Source of the DNA: Notoacmeibacter ruber
Lineage (GTDB): Bacteria; Pseudomonadota; Alphaproteobacteria; Rhizobiales; Rhizobiaceae
Length of the DNA stretch: 64,000 nucleotides
NCBI RefSeq assembly: GCF_003668555.1
Contig: NZ_RCWN01000001.1
Coordinates: 62,001 to 126,000, forward strand
Direction of reading: 5' to 3'
How positions within the stretch are numbered: position 1 is the stretch's first letter; every line of letters starts with the position of its first letter. The translations under genes were made by a program, and so were the position numbers. The notes under the pieces are model-generated. The model made no database searches, was not told the DNA's origin, and saw only the letters and a program-made list of their open reading frames with translations. Below are positions 17,148-27,089 of the stretch, piece by piece.

Positions 17148-19883
17148 ATGGCAGAACCGCAACCGACCATCCCCCTAAATGAGTTGATCTCCGCGGACAG
17201 CCGGGCCAGCGCTACTCCGATGATCGAACAGTTCATCGAGATCAAGGCCGCGAATGCGGATAGTCTGCTTTTCTATCGGATGGGAGACTTTTACGAACTG
17301 TTTTTTACAGATGCCGAAGTGGCGGCGAGAACGCTCGGCATCACCCTCACCAAGCGGGGCCAGCACCTTGGCCGGGATATTCCCATGGCGGGCGTGCCGG
17401 TTCATGCCGCGAACGACTATCTGCAAAAGCTGATTGCCGCGGGACATCGTGTGGCGGTCTGCGAACAGGTCGAAGATCCGGCAGAAGCAAAAAAGCGCGG
17501 CGGCAAGGCTCTGGTCAGACGCGATGTGACCCGCCTCGTTACGCCGGGCACGATCACGGAAGAGAATATTCTGGACCCAGGCGAGCCGAACTGGCTTCTG
17601 GCTGTCGGTCGGGTGAAGGGGGAAGAGAAACCGGCCCTTGCCTGGATCGATATCTCGACCGGCGCCTTCCGCACCGCCACGAGTGCAGGCGAGCGCCTGC
17701 TGTCCGACATTCTGCGGATCGACCCCCGCGAGGTTCTGGTGCCGCAGACCCTCTTCGAAGACCCGGACCTGCGGCCCACCTGGGATGCGCTGGGACGCCT
17801 TGCCAATCCGCAGCCGAATGCGCTTTTCGAAAGCGCTTCGGCAAGTGACAGGATTTGCCGGGTGCTGTCGGTTTCGACGCTGGATGGTTTCGGTCAGTTC
17901 TCACGGTCCGAGCTGAGCGCCATGGGCGGGGTCGTGGCGTGGGTGGAGAAGACGCAGCTCGGCGCGCGCGTGCCCCTGTCGCCGCCGCAACGCGAAGAGG
18001 GCGCTTCCACACTCTTTATCGACGCGGCGACCCGGACCAGCCTTGAACTGACTCGAACCAGTGGCGGCAGCCGGGAAGGCAGCCTCCTTAAGGTCATTGA
18101 TCGAACGGTCACCGGCCCCGGCGCGCGCCTCTTGGCAGAACGTCTCGCAGCCCCCCTGACCGACCCGGAGCGCATCCTTCGGCGCCAACGCTCGGTAACG
18201 TTCCTGCGGCAGGAAAATGCCTTGCGGGACGGCCTCCGCTCCGCCCTTCGCGGCGTTCCCGACCTGATGCGCGCTCTTTCACGCCTGTCGCTCGGCCGGG
18301 GCGGCCCGCGTGATCTTGGCGCGATCCGAATGGCGCTGTCCTCCGGTCGCGAACTCGCCGATCGGTTGGCCGATGTCGAATTGCCTGAGGAGTTGCAATC
18401 CGCTCGCCAAGCCCTGCACGCCTTGCCGGAGGAAATCGGTGATCTTCTGGGGAAGGCGCTCGCGACCGATCTTCCGCTTCTGGCCCGTGACGGCGGTTTT
18501 GTCGGGGAAGCGTTCGATGAAGAGCTCGATGCACAGCGCGCCCTGGCGTCGGACAGCCGCCGTGTGATTGCGGTGATGCAGGCCGAGCTTGCCGAGGAAA
18601 CGGCGATCAAGACGCTGAAGATCCGCCACAACAATATGCTCGGCTATTACATCGAAGTGCCGTCGAGCCACGGTCTGAAGCTGACGGAGGGCGAGGCGAA
18701 AGCACGTTTCATCCATCGGCAGACCATGTCGAATGCGATGCGCTTCACGACCACTGAGCTGGCCGATCTGGAAAGCCGCATCGCCGATGCAGGCGGCCGT
18801 GCCCTGGCAATTGAAACAGCGATCTTCGAGCGTCTTGTCGGTGCCGTCCTTGAAGAAACCGAGTGTTTGCGGATCGGTGCGGAAGCTCTGGCCATTCTCG
18901 ATGTCTCCGCAGCATTGGCTGAACTTGCCGATATCGAGAACTGGTGCGCGCCGACGATCGACGGAAGCCTCGCCTTCGAGGTGGAATGCGGACGTCATCC
19001 CGTGGTCGAGGCCGCGCTCCGCGCACAGCAGGGCGACGCTTTCATCGCCAATGACTGCACGCTCTCACCGCCCCAGGGCGCGAAAGCGGGGGCGCTCTGG
19101 CTTCTGACCGGTCCGAATATGGGTGGTAAGAGCACCTTTCTTCGTCAGAACGCGCTCATCGCGATTCTCGCGCAGATGGGCGCTCATGTCCCGGCCACCA
19201 GAGCCACAATCGGCATTGTCGACCGACTTTTCTCCCGTGTCGGTGCGTCGGATGATCTGGCGCGTGGCCGTTCGACCTTCATGGTCGAGATGGTCGAGAC
19301 GGCGGCGATCCTGAATCAGGCGGGTGAGCGGTCGCTCGTCATTCTCGACGAGATCGGCCGCGGCACATCGACCTTCGATGGGTTGTCGATCGCCTGGGCG
19401 ACGGCCGAGCATCTGCACGAAACCAATCGCTGCCGCGCGATCTTCGCTACACACTTCCACGAGATGACGGCGCTGGCGGAGACCTTGCCCCGGCTCGCCA
19501 ATGTTACCATGCGGGTGAAGGAGATGGAGGGCGAAGTCATCTTCCTTCATCAGGTGGGCAAGGGCGCCGCGGATCGCTCCTACGGTGTGCAGGTTGCCCG
19601 CCTCGCCGGTCTGCCGAAAAGCGTGCTGGCAAGGGCGAGGACGGTTCTGGAGCGGCTGGAAGCAGGCGGGGCCTCGACCCCCGGAGCCGGGACCCTGATT
19701 GACGATTTGCCGCTTTTCTCTGCGGCGATCCGGCAGGCGGAAAATGAACTGGCGTCAGACGCTGCGCCGGCCAGCGCTCATGAAGCGCTTCTTGCCATGC
19801 TGGATGGGATCAATCCAGACGATCTTTCGCCGCGCGAGGCGCTCGAGACGCTCTACCGGCTCAAGGATGTGCGCAGGGACTGA
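17148..19883 (+). CDS. mutS: DNA mismatch repair protein MutS
   Basis: This protein of about 911 residues recognises mispairs and starts methyl-independent or directed mismatch repair with MutL. The mismatch-binding Phe-x-Glu appears in [10 protein letters not shown] near residue 45. The C-terminal ABC-type ATPase has Walker [15 protein letters not shown] (about residue 655) and Walker [19 protein letters not shown], with helix-turn-helix dimer region at the end. ATG 17148 is chosen because the next residues are typical; GTG 17094 is in frame but would extend into the divergent promoter region shared with maeB. No mutL is in the window. Confidence 0.96.
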   Translation: MAEPQPTIPLNELISADSRASATPMIEQFIEIKAANADSLLFYRMGDFYELFFTDAEVAARTLGITLTKRGQHLGRDIPMAGVPVHAANDYLQKLIAAGHRVAVCEQVEDPAEAKKRGGKALVRRDVTRLVTPGTITEENILDPGEPNWLLAVGRVKGEEKPALAWIDISTGAFRTATSAGERLLSDILRIDPREVLVPQTLFEDPDLRPTWDALGRLANPQPNALFESASASDRICRVLSVSTLDGFGQFSRSELSAMGGVVAWVEKTQLGARVPLSPPQREEGASTLFIDAATRTSLELTRTSGGSREGSLLKVIDRTVTGPGARLLAERLAAPLTDPERILRRQRSVTFLRQENALRDGLRSALRGVPDLMRALSRLSLGRGGPRDLGAIRMALSSGRELADRLADVELPEELQSARQALHALPEEIGDLLGKALATDLPLLARDGGFVGEAFDEELDAQRALASDSRRVIAVMQAELAEETAIKTLKIRHNNMLGYYIEVPSSHGLKLTEGEAKARFIHRQTMSNAMRFTTTELADLESRIADAGGRALAIETAIFERLVGAVLEETECLRIGAEALAILDVSAALAELADIENWCAPTIDGSLAFEVECGRHPVVEAALRAQQGDAFIANDCTLSPPQGAKAGALWLLTGPNMGGKSTFLRQNALIAILAQMGAHVPATRATIGIVDRLFSRVGASDDLARGRSTFMVEMVETAAILNQAGERSLVILDEIGRGTSTFDGLSIAWATAEHLHETNRCRAIFATHFHEMTALAETLPRLANVTMRVKEMEGEVIFLHQVGKGAADRSYGVQVARLAGLPKSVLARARTVLERLEAGGASTPGAGTLIDDLPLFSAAIRQAENELASDAAPASAHEALLAMLDGINPDDLSPREALETLYRLKDVRRD

Positions 19884-19889
19884 GCGGCT

Positions 19890-20855
19890 TCACGCCGCGA
19901 GGGCTTCGGCCGCCTGCTTTGCTTTCGGCGTGAAATGGGTGAGGTAGCGGCTGGCTATCCGCTCGACCGGCAGGATGGTCAGCACGTCGACCGTACCGAA
20001 ATCCTTGTCAACCACCGCTTCATGTCCGAACATCGCGCCAAGCCGCAAATACCCTTTCACCAGAGGCGGCATCGCGCCGAGCGCGCTTTTCATGTCGACG
20101 GCTTCGGCCGGCATCATGTCGGTCGGCACGCCTCGTCCCGGCTGGGCCGGGCAAATGAAATCCCGTTCGGCAGCCGCATGATGAGCCAGGAAGGAAAGCG
20201 CTTCGGCATGGGCGGCGGGCGCGGTGCCGGGAAAGGAGGCACAGCCCACCATCGTATCGATCCGATGGCTCAGGCAGTAGGCCCATATGCCTTGCCATAG
20301 CAGGTCGATCGTCCGTTTCGTCCGGTAGGCGGGTAGCACGCAGGAGCGGCCGAGTTCCAGAAAACGTCGCTCCGGATGACGCGACAGAAGGCTCGGCAGA
20401 TCGAATTCGTCCGCCGTATAGAACCTGCCAGCTCTCTCCGCGCTTTCCGGCGACAGGAGACGGTACGTCCCGACCAATTGAGAGGAGAGGGGGCCATCGA
20501 CCGACTGGTCGAGTACAAGGAGATGATCGCAATAGGCGTCGAACCGGTCACGGTCGAGGCCGCCAGTAACCGGTGCGGAACCGGTCTTCATGCTCTCGAA
20601 GACTCTGAAGCGGAGATCCTGTGCGGCGGTGACCTCCGCCGGGCATGTGGCAAGGCTTACGACCAGCGTTCCGGCCGCGCCGAGAATGACGGGTTCTGTA
20701 TGAAGCGGCTGAAGCGAGAGAGCTGGCGTGCCGAGGCGAGCCCGGAAGGGCAGTTTAGGGCGACGAACCCTTTGAAGAGAGAATTTGCCGAGTGGCACCA
20801 GAGATTTGTGCCGAAACCCGATCATGCTGCGAATTGTCGTGCCGCCAACAGCCAT
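19890..20855 (-). CDS. olsB: L-ornithine N-alpha-acyltransferase OlsB (ornithine lipid synthesis)
   Basis: This 321-residue protein of the GNAT/hemolysin-like acyltransferase fold transfers a 3-hydroxyacyl group from acyl-ACP to ornithine, the first step of ornithine lipid synthesis in rhizobia. The core reads LRFRVFESMKTGSA, then DRDRFDAYCDHLLVLD, VGTYRLL, and RFLELGRSCVLPAYRTKRTI, all family landmarks. ATG 20855 is preferred because GGAGGA precedes it with ideal spacing; an upstream in-frame start has none. The stop is 6 bases from that of the convergent mutS. The partner olsA is not in the window. Confidence 0.88.
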   Translation of the reverse strand: MAVGGTTIRSMIGFRHKSLVPLGKFSLQRVRRPKLPFRARLGTPALSLQPLHTEPVILGAAGTLVVSLATCPAEVTAAQDLRFRVFESMKTGSAPVTGGLDRDRFDAYCDHLLVLDQSVDGPLSSQLVGTYRLLSPESAERAGRFYTADEFDLPSLLSRHPERRFLELGRSCVLPAYRTKRTIDLLWQGIWAYCLSHRIDTMVGCASFPGTAPAAHAEALSFLAHHAAAERDFICPAQPGRGVPTDMMPAEAVDMKSALGAMPPLVKGYLRLGAMFGHEAVVDKDFGTVDVLTILPVERIASRYLTHFTPKAKQAAEALAA

Positions 20856-20954
20856 AACTGTCCTCCATCGCGCGCTGGGACGCTGCCTAATGGGCTTAGA
20901 CGACAAGTCTGTGACAGTGAAGTCTCGAACGGCAGGCGACAAGCGGCCGGCGAC

Positions 20955-23195
20955 CTAGCGAACGGCGCGCTCGACCAGCGAAACCAGATCAACGGGATTG
21001 ATGGGCTTGTGGACTACGCCGTTTGCACCACGCTGCATGGCAAGCGCGACGGTTTCCTGCTGGGTATCGGCCGTCAAAATGTGGATCGGCATCGCCACGC
21101 CGCCCTGCGATTCCTCGAACTGGCGCATGAGATCGAGTGCCTCCATGCCGCCCATTTCCGGCATGTGAAGGTCGAGAAGAACGAGATCGTATTGCCCGCC
21201 GCCCTTGATGGCGCTCACCGCTTCGCCGCCCGTGCCGACCACATCGACGGCATGGCCGGCCTTCATCAGCGCGGAGCGGACGAGGAGCGCGTTGACAGGA
21301 TTATCCTCCGCCACAAGCACACGGCAGCTATCTTCACCGACACTCACAGAGGGGGAGCGCCGACCTTCCGATGGCGAGGGGGACGGGGATTTTTGAGCCT
21401 CTTCCGTCGACCTGTGATCGCGTGCGTTCTGAGCGATACGCATAAGTGTCCGTCCGCGAACGGGCCGCGCCAAATAATGGCCGAAACCGGCGGTGCGCAA
21501 GGTGGATAGACGCCCGCGATCCTTGGCGTCGATGACGATGATGGCAGCGGTGCGATGGTCATCGAGCCAACGGCAGAGCGCGTCGTCTCTCTGTTCTTCG
21601 GTCTGCCAGGACGCAGCCATGACGAGAAGACCATTTGACTTCGCGAGTTGCTCGGCCGCCTCGTCGCGGGAAGTCGCACGAAAGATGTGCGCCCCTTCAT
21701 CCTCCAGCATACGCTGGAGGATGTCTCCTTCAACCGTTCCGGTCAGCAAAACCACGGCCTCCCCCTCAAAAGACAGGGCGCCTGTTTCGGCAGGGGGCGT
21801 CTCAACCGGGATTTCGAGAGTGAAGATAGAACCGACGCCGATCTCGCTCTTGAGCGTGATCGTTCCTCCCATGGCGGAAACGATGCTTTTGGAGATGGCC
21901 AGACCGAGGCCGGCGCCGCCATGCCGTCGCGTTTCGGAATTGTCGGCCTGCTGGAACTCGCCGAAGATTTTGGCCTGGTCCTCGCGCTTGAGGCCCGGGC
22001 CGGTATCTGTGACCGCTATCGTCAGGAGGCCCGCCTTCTCGCGCGGTTCGATCGATACATCGATCGTCACGCCGCCTTCCTCGGTGAACTTCACGGCGTT
22101 TCCGACCAGGTTCAGAAGCACCTGGCGCAACTTTCCGTAATCGGCAGGCACGCTTTGCGGCACATTCCTCGCGGTCCGCGCATTGATGATGATACCCTTG
22201 TCGGCATGGCGGCTGGCGAGCAGTTCCGCGACACTTTCGGTCAGTTCGCGCAGATCGGTCGGTGATTTGTCGATGGTCAGCTTGCCGGCCTCGATCTTGG
22301 AAAAATCAATCAGATCCTCGATCAGGACCATCAGGGCATCGGCCGAGCCGTCGATCGCATTGACATAGGTCCGCTGCTCATCCGTCAGGGTTGTGTCGGC
22401 CAGCAGCTTGGACATGCCGGAGATACCGTTCATGGGGGTACGGATCTCGTGACTGACGGTCGCCAGAAAACGGCCCTTGGCGCGGTTGGCCGCATCGGCC
22501 TTTTCGCGCGCGTCGATCAGCGCCTGCTCGGCGCTCCGATGCGCCGTGATATCGCGTCCGATGGAGCGGTGGAGGTCCCGCTCTTCATCTTTCTGATCGG
22601 TGAAGGAAAACCAGCGATATTCGCCATTATGAAGAAAGGTCAGCTCTTTGCGGCTATCGCCATCCAGCACGCCCGCAAAACCGATCTCCCGCAATGTCAG
22701 GCCCTTCAGGGCATCACAGGTGGACAGGCCGAAGAGGCGGCAGAAATTGAGGTTGGCCCACAATATGGTGCCGTTACCGTCGCGCTGAATACACAGATCG
22801 CCTGCCGCTTCCGCCAGTTCGAGAAAAGCCTGTTGGCGCTCCTCGGCATCGCGAGCCCGTGCCAGCAGGAAGGCGCGATTGATCTTGAGGCGCTGAGCCA
22901 GGCCGGTATCGGTCATGCCGGCAAGAAAGAAGAGACATGCCGAGAAGCCGAAAACCACGGAAGCCATCCGCCCGACATCGCCAAAGGCGAAGGCTGCGCC
23001 GCCCGCGAACATTGCCAGAGCAAGGATGAGAAAACCGGCCCTACGGAGCCGCTCGGCAGTAGATGGGATCTCGACTGCCGGTTCGGGCTGGTCGAGATTC
23101 GCAGGCTGAAGAGAAGGAGGCATGAGGATATCGCGCTTTTCGACAGCGTGAATCGTCTCTGATCGGGAAGGTGAGTTTGCGGTCTCGGTCGTCAT
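20955..23195 (-). CDS. Hybrid sensor histidine kinase with PAS and two receiver-type domains
   Basis: This 746-residue membrane kinase has two hydrophobic segments at about residues 50-90, a PAS domain (about 120-210), a HisKA domain with phospho-acceptor in ATVSHEIRTPMNG (about 245), a HATPase_c domain (N box LLNLVGNAVKFTEEGG, G box GAGLGLAISK) and two receiver modules. The C-terminal receiver is complete: VLVAEDNPVNALLVR, acceptor Asp in LVLLDLHMPEMGG, and conserved Lys in VVHKPI. The middle receiver has alanine (LLVMAASWQ) where the acceptor should be and is probably a degenerate regulatory module. No separate response regulator lies beside it. Its position next to olsB recurs in rhizobia, but its signal is unknown. 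Confidence 0.92.
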   Translation of the reverse strand: MTTETANSPSRSETIHAVEKRDILMPPSLQPANLDQPEPAVEIPSTAERLRRAGFLILALAMFAGGAAFAFGDVGRMASVVFGFSACLFFLAGMTDTGLAQRLKINRAFLLARARDAEERQQAFLELAEAAGDLCIQRDGNGTILWANLNFCRLFGLSTCDALKGLTLREIGFAGVLDGDSRKELTFLHNGEYRWFSFTDQKDEERDLHRSIGRDITAHRSAEQALIDAREKADAANRAKGRFLATVSHEIRTPMNGISGMSKLLADTTLTDEQRTYVNAIDGSADALMVLIEDLIDFSKIEAGKLTIDKSPTDLRELTESVAELLASRHADKGIIINARTARNVPQSVPADYGKLRQVLLNLVGNAVKFTEEGGVTIDVSIEPREKAGLLTIAVTDTGPGLKREDQAKIFGEFQQADNSETRRHGGAGLGLAISKSIVSAMGGTITLKSEIGVGSIFTLEIPVETPPAETGALSFEGEAVVLLTGTVEGDILQRMLEDEGAHIFRATSRDEAAEQLAKSNGLLVMAASWQTEEQRDDALCRWLDDHRTAAIIVIDAKDRGRLSTLRTAGFGHYLARPVRGRTLMRIAQNARDHRSTEEAQKSPSPSPSEGRRSPSVSVGEDSCRVLVAEDNPVNALLVRSALMKAGHAVDVVGTGGEAVSAIKGGGQYDLVLLDLHMPEMGGMEALDLMRQFEESQGGVAMPIHILTADTQQETVALAMQRGANGVVHKPINPVDLVSLVERAVR

Positions 23196-23231
23196 CGCCT
23201 GACGCTACCAAGAAGATTTTTCGGAAGGCTT

Positions 23232-23263
23232 CGCCCGATCGTTCAAATTTGAACGATCGGGCG
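23232..23263. repeat. Perfect 32-bp palindrome between acuI and the hybrid kinase gene
   Basis: Arms CGCCCGATCGTTCAAA and TTTGAACGATCGGGCG meet with no loop. It lies 33 bases past the acuI stop and 37 bases before the kinase start, both on the minus strand. It could be the acuI terminator, although no U-run follows on that strand, or an operator for the kinase gene. Confidence 0.6.
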
Positions 23264-23295
23264 TTTCCGTGTCTGAAAATGAATCCCGGTCTACT

Positions 23296-24288
23296 TCAGA
23301 ACGTTGCGACAACGCGGCCCTGAATGCCGTTTTCGATGATCTTCCGCGCCATCGGAATGAGGTCGTCGAAACCGATTTCCGTGGTGAGGGACTCCAGCTT
23401 GCTCTTGTCGAGATCCGTAGCGAGACGGCTCCAGGCGCGTTCGCGCAATTGCCGCGGCGCCATGACGGAGTCGATGCCCTTCAGCGTGATGCCGCGCAGA
23501 ATGAACGGCATGACAGTGGTCGGCAGATCGAAGCCCTGCGCCAGCCCGCAGCAGGTGACCGTTCCGCCATGCCTGGTCTGCGCCAGCACATTGGCCAGTG
23601 TATGGCTTCCGACCGCGTCGATGCCTGCGGCCCAGCGTTCCTTGCCGAGCGGCTTTCCCTTCTCGCTCAGTTCATTGCGGTCGATGATCGTGGAAGCGCC
23701 AAGCCCCTTCAAATATGCGCCTCGCTCTTCCGGGCTGCCGGTGACGGCGATGACTTCATAGCCAAGTTTGGCAAGGATGGAGACCGCGACCGATCCGACG
23801 CCGCCGGTGGCGCCGGTGACCACGACCGGGCCGTCCGCCGGCTTGCAGCCCGAATCTTCCAGCCCCAGCACCGATAGCATGGCTGTATAGCCGGCGGTGC
23901 CGATCGCCATGGCATCCTTGGTGGTCAGTCCGTCAGGCAGGGAGACGAGCCAGTCCCCCTTGATCCGGCTCTTTTCGGCATAGGCTCCAAGATGGGTTTC
24001 TCCAGTGCCCCAGCCGTTCAGGATGACCTTGTCGCCGGGTTTCCAGTCCGGATGGTCGCTTTTCTCGACGGTTCCGGCAAAGTCGATGCCGGGCACCATG
24101 GGAAAGCGGCGAACAACCGGACTTTTGCCGGTGATGGCGAGGCCGTCCTTGTAGTTGACGGTCGTCGCCTCAACCGAGACGGTAACGTCTCCCTCCATGA
24201 GGTCGCTCTCGGCAATCCGTGTGTCTTTTACCTCCTGATTGCCCTCGTCATCCTTCGTGATGAGAATCGCCCGGAAATCGTCGGCCAT
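23296..24288 (-). CDS. acuI: Acrylyl-CoA reductase-type oxidoreductase (AcuI/YhdH family)
   Basis: This 330-residue zinc-free medium-chain dehydrogenase/reductase belongs to the family that reduces acryloyl-CoA to propionyl-CoA with NADPH, a detoxifying step also used in DMSP and 3-hydroxypropionate metabolism. Visible features are the GroES-like half with NYKDGLAITGKSPVVRRFP, then GATGGVGSVAVSILAKLGYEVIAVTG as the cofactor site, and SGLADLGTxE-like text near the C-terminus replaced by GRVVATF. ATG 24288 follows AGGAGGGA with ideal spacing; longer forms lack this. It is the last gene of the lspA cluster. The exact substrate is inferred from family only. Confidence 0.88.
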   Translation of the reverse strand: MADDFRAILITKDDEGNQEVKDTRIAESDLMEGDVTVSVEATTVNYKDGLAITGKSPVVRRFPMVPGIDFAGTVEKSDHPDWKPGDKVILNGWGTGETHLGAYAEKSRIKGDWLVSLPDGLTTKDAMAIGTAGYTAMLSVLGLEDSGCKPADGPVVVTGATGGVGSVAVSILAKLGYEVIAVTGSPEERGAYLKGLGASTIIDRNELSEKGKPLGKERWAAGIDAVGSHTLANVLAQTRHGGTVTCCGLAQGFDLPTTVMPFILRGITLKGIDSVMAPRQLRERAWSRLATDLDKSKLESLTTEIGFDDLIPMARKIIENGIQGRVVATF

Positions 24289-24359
24289 GCTTTCCCTCCT
24301 GATTAAATCGCTTGTCTGGCTATTTGCGGCAGCGCCCTCGGCGGTCAAATCGCGCTGGC

Positions 24360-24884
24360 CTATTGCTGGCGCGTGGCGCGCCAGATCATGAACTCTTGAA
24401 GCACCGCCAGCACGGCGCCGATCGTGATGAAGGCATCGGCCAGATTGAAGATCGCGAAAGACCAGATTTCGGTATGAAAGCGGAAATAATCAACGACATA
24501 GCCAAGGCTGACCCGGTCGATCAGATTACCTATGGCGCCGGCGATAATGAGCGTATAGCCGAGACGCGCTATCTGGTGATCCATCGGTGTGCGCCAAAGA
24601 AGCCACAGAACGAAGCCGCAAATTGCAAGCGAAAGTACCGTCAGGAGGCCGGGGCCCGCGTCCGAAAGCATGGAAAAGGCGACACCGGTGTTGTGGGTTC
24701 GAAACAGCGAGAAGACCGGCAGGAGATCGATCTCCTGATGATACTCCATATAGGCCTCGACCCAGATCTTCGCGGTCTGATCGACGACGACAAGAGCGAA
24801 GATCAGGAAGATCGCCCAGAGAAAGCTCTTCAAATGGTCCTCTCTCGTCGTCTGGGACGGTGAGGAATGATTGTGAGAGTTCAT
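24360..24884 (-). CDS. lspA: Lipoprotein signal peptidase (signal peptidase II)
   Basis: This 174-residue inner-membrane aspartyl protease cleaves signal peptides from diacylated prolipoproteins. Four hydrophobic segments are visible after a polar N-terminus of about 18 residues. The two catalytic aspartates are in GNLIDRVSLGYVVDYF and FNLADAFITIG, and the conserved asparagine is in THNTGVAFS. The ATG at 24884 overlaps the stop of the upstream TrmH-family gene by four bases (ATGA), showing translational coupling. Confidence 0.96.
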   Translation of the reverse strand: MNSHNHSSPSQTTREDHLKSFLWAIFLIFALVVVDQTAKIWVEAYMEYHQEIDLLPVFSLFRTHNTGVAFSMLSDAGPGLLTVLSLAICGFVLWLLWRTPMDHQIARLGYTLIIAGAIGNLIDRVSLGYVVDYFRFHTEIWSFAIFNLADAFITIGAVLAVLQEFMIWRATRQQ

Positions 24885-25726
24885 GCATTGTCCTTGAAGG
24901 AAAGGGCGTGGCGGCGCGCCTCGAACAGCATCAGGCCCGTGGCGACAGCCAGGTTGAGGCTGTCGGCCCGGCCGGTCTGGGGGATGCGCGCGAGGGCGTC
25001 GCAGCTTTCGGCCAATGTGTCTGGCAAGCCCTGGCTTTCATTGCCCATTAGAAGAAGGAGAGGGCCGGTCTGCGGCCACGCGATCGTTCGATAATCGACC
25101 GAGCCTTCCAGATGGGTGCCGACTAACTGGCCGGGCCACTCCCGACGGAAGGCAAGGAATTCGTCTTCGGTCATTCGCGCAATCGGGACGGCGAAAAGCG
25201 ACCCCATCGTGGCGCGAACGGCCTCGATGGAGAAAGGATCGACACAGTCGCCGACGAGAATGATCCCTGACGCGCCAACGGCATCGGCGGTCCGCAGGAT
25301 CGTGCCGAGATTGCCAGGGTCGCGCACTCTGTCGAGAACAACGAAAACGCTATCGGGCGCATGCTTCAGTTTTCTTGCATCCGCCCATCTTGTGCCGAAG
25401 ACACCGACCACCATCTGCGGATTGTCGCGCCGGGTAATCGCACCCAGCACCTTTTCGGATACTTCCAGAACGTCGCCGCCCCTGGCGATCACCTTGGCCG
25501 CCAGATCGGCGAGACCGGAATGATCGCGCGCGTTTTTCGCATAGATCAGCGTTTTGACCTGCCAACCGAGGTCGAGCGCATCGATGACGAGTTTCTGGCC
25601 CTCGGCAAGGAAGCTCTTTTCGGCTTCGCGATTGCGCTTGCGGTCGAGGCCGCGAATGGCCTTGATCGTCGGGTTGGAGAGCGCCGTGATTTCCTTGACG
25701 CGCCCGGGGGCGCCAGTGTTGTTCAT
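24881..25726 (-). CDS. TrmH family RNA 2'-O-methyltransferase
   Basis: This 281-residue SPOUT-class enzyme methylates ribose 2'-OH in rRNA or tRNA. An N-terminal substrate-binding domain (KAIRGLDRKRNREAEKSFLAEG, quoted in part) precedes the knotted catalytic domain with the three family motifs: VRDPGNLGTILRTADAVG (motif 1, catalytic Arg and Asn), LLLLMGNESQGLP (motif 2) and GRADSLNLAVATGLMLFE (motif 3). The target nucleotide cannot be assigned. Its start overlaps the upstream methyltransferase stop by four bases, and its stop overlaps the lspA start in the same manner. Confidence 0.93.
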   Translation of the reverse strand: MNNTGAPGRVKEITALSNPTIKAIRGLDRKRNREAEKSFLAEGQKLVIDALDLGWQVKTLIYAKNARDHSGLADLAAKVIARGGDVLEVSEKVLGAITRRDNPQMVVGVFGTRWADARKLKHAPDSVFVVLDRVRDPGNLGTILRTADAVGASGIILVGDCVDPFSIEAVRATMGSLFAVPIARMTEDEFLAFRREWPGQLVGTHLEGSVDYRTIAWPQTGPLLLLMGNESQGLPDTLAESCDALARIPQTGRADSLNLAVATGLMLFEARRHALSFKDNA

Positions 25727-26799
25727 GCCGCTACCCAGCGTGAGAAGAGGGAGGTGGAGATGGCGCGTCCTGCGCCGACGGTTTCATCTTCGCGGATGAT
25801 CAGTTCACCCGATTCCACCCGGCCACCCATGCCTGCCATTCGTTCGCGCATCAGGGCATGTATGGCGTAGAAGGAGGCGCGAATGGAATAGGCGGTCAGC
25901 ACCATGGCGAGCGGCTTGTCGGAAAGGATGTCCCGGCACCCGGCAACCATGGAGGGAAGCCCCTCGAAGAGCTGCCAGACCTCGCCTTTCGGACCGCGCC
26001 CGAAGGCTGGCGGATCAAGCAGGATGATATCGTACTGATTGCCGCGGCGGCCTTCTCTTTCGACGAACTTCATGGCGTCCTCGACGATCCAGCGGATCGG
26101 CTTGTCCTCCAGACCGGCCATGAGCTGGTTTTCGCGCGCCCATCCTACAGCCTTCTTACTGGCGTCGACATGCGTCACTTCCGCGCCTGCCCGCGCGGCG
26201 ACAAGTGAAGCGATGCCCGTATATCCGAACAGGTTGAGAACCCGGACCGGACGGCCTGCGCTTTCGATCGACTCCGCCATGTGTCGCCAGTGCGTCGCTT
26301 GCTCGGGAAAGACCCCGACATGACGAAACGATGTAAATCGGCCGAGAAAGTTGATGCCGTCATGCTTCATGGGCCAGGTTTCGCCGAGCGCGGCCTTCGG
26401 GAAACGCCAGCGGCCCATCCCTTCTTCGTCGGTGTCACCGGTAAAGATGGCGTCGGCGGCTTCCCATTCGCTTTGGGGCAGGGCAGGTCGCCAAAGGGCC
26501 TGGCCTTCCGGTCGGACGACCCGATAGGGGCCGTAGCGTTCCAGCTTCAATCCGTCTCCGGAATCGAGCAGCGCATAATCCGCATTGCCGGCCACTTCCA
26601 GAATGAGCGGCAGGGCTTCCTCCGGAAGGACGCCATCCGGGCGCGGAAGCCTTCGCGTGGCGCTTCCCGTATCCGCGCTCTTCTCGAGATTTGGTGTGGG
26701 TTTTTTCGCCTGTCGCGCTTTGGGCGGGGCGGCCTTTGCTGTCGTCCGAGGCGAACGCGTCTTGTCGCGCTTGCGGCGGTTTCCCGAACGGGAGGTCAT
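25723..26799 (-). CDS. Class I SAM-dependent rRNA methyltransferase, RlmI/RlmK-like
   Basis: This 358-residue protein starts with a basic low-complexity tail (residues 1-45, rich in Lys, Arg and Ala) and then a COG1092-type methyltransferase. SAM-binding motif I is VLNLFGYTGIASLVAARAGAEV, motif II follows as THVDASKKAVGWARENQ, and motif IV is ILLDPPAFGRGPKGEVWQL, typical of 23S rRNA cytosine C5 enzymes. The ATG at 26799 is supported by GGGAG eight bases upstream; an open frame continues further but shows no homology. It heads the cluster methyltransferase-trmH-lspA-acuI. The modified base is not known. Confidence 0.87.
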   Translation of the reverse strand: MTSRSGNRRKRDKTRSPRTTAKAAPPKARQAKKPTPNLEKSADTGSATRRLPRPDGVLPEEALPLILEVAGNADYALLDSGDGLKLERYGPYRVVRPEGQALWRPALPQSEWEAADAIFTGDTDEEGMGRWRFPKAALGETWPMKHDGINFLGRFTSFRHVGVFPEQATHWRHMAESIESAGRPVRVLNLFGYTGIASLVAARAGAEVTHVDASKKAVGWARENQLMAGLEDKPIRWIVEDAMKFVEREGRRGNQYDIILLDPPAFGRGPKGEVWQLFEGLPSMVAGCRDILSDKPLAMVLTAYSIRASFYAIHALMRERMAGMGGRVESGELIIREDETVGAGRAISTSLFSRWVAA

Positions 26800-27089
26800 G
26801 ACATTGCTCCCATTCGTGTATGAAATGGACGATATAGACTGCGCTGACGAAAGGCATTCATCACGCGCTTTTGCCACAGGGACTATCGGGCTGCAACGCA
26901 GTTTGGCTGCCAAGAACACCCCGAGAAGGAAAACGGAACATCTGTTTTCCTGCATCTCTCCGAAGAGGTTTCGTCAGGGGCTTTCCCCGCCGGTTTTGCA
27001 CAGAGTTTTCCACTTGCTGCCGGCCAGCGAAACGTCACATGCGCAGCGATAGCTGCATATTAAAAATCAATAAATTAAAAAAGAGGAAT
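26800..27089. other. Intergenic region between yraN and the rRNA methyltransferase
   Basis: This 290-base gap must hold the promoter of the methyltransferase-lspA cluster and the end of the yraN transcript. The yraN-proximal 40 bases are very AT-rich, and on the minus strand include TTCCTCTTTTTTAATTTATT, without a convincing stem. I see no gene, tRNA or clear promoter in the rest. Confidence 0.5.
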
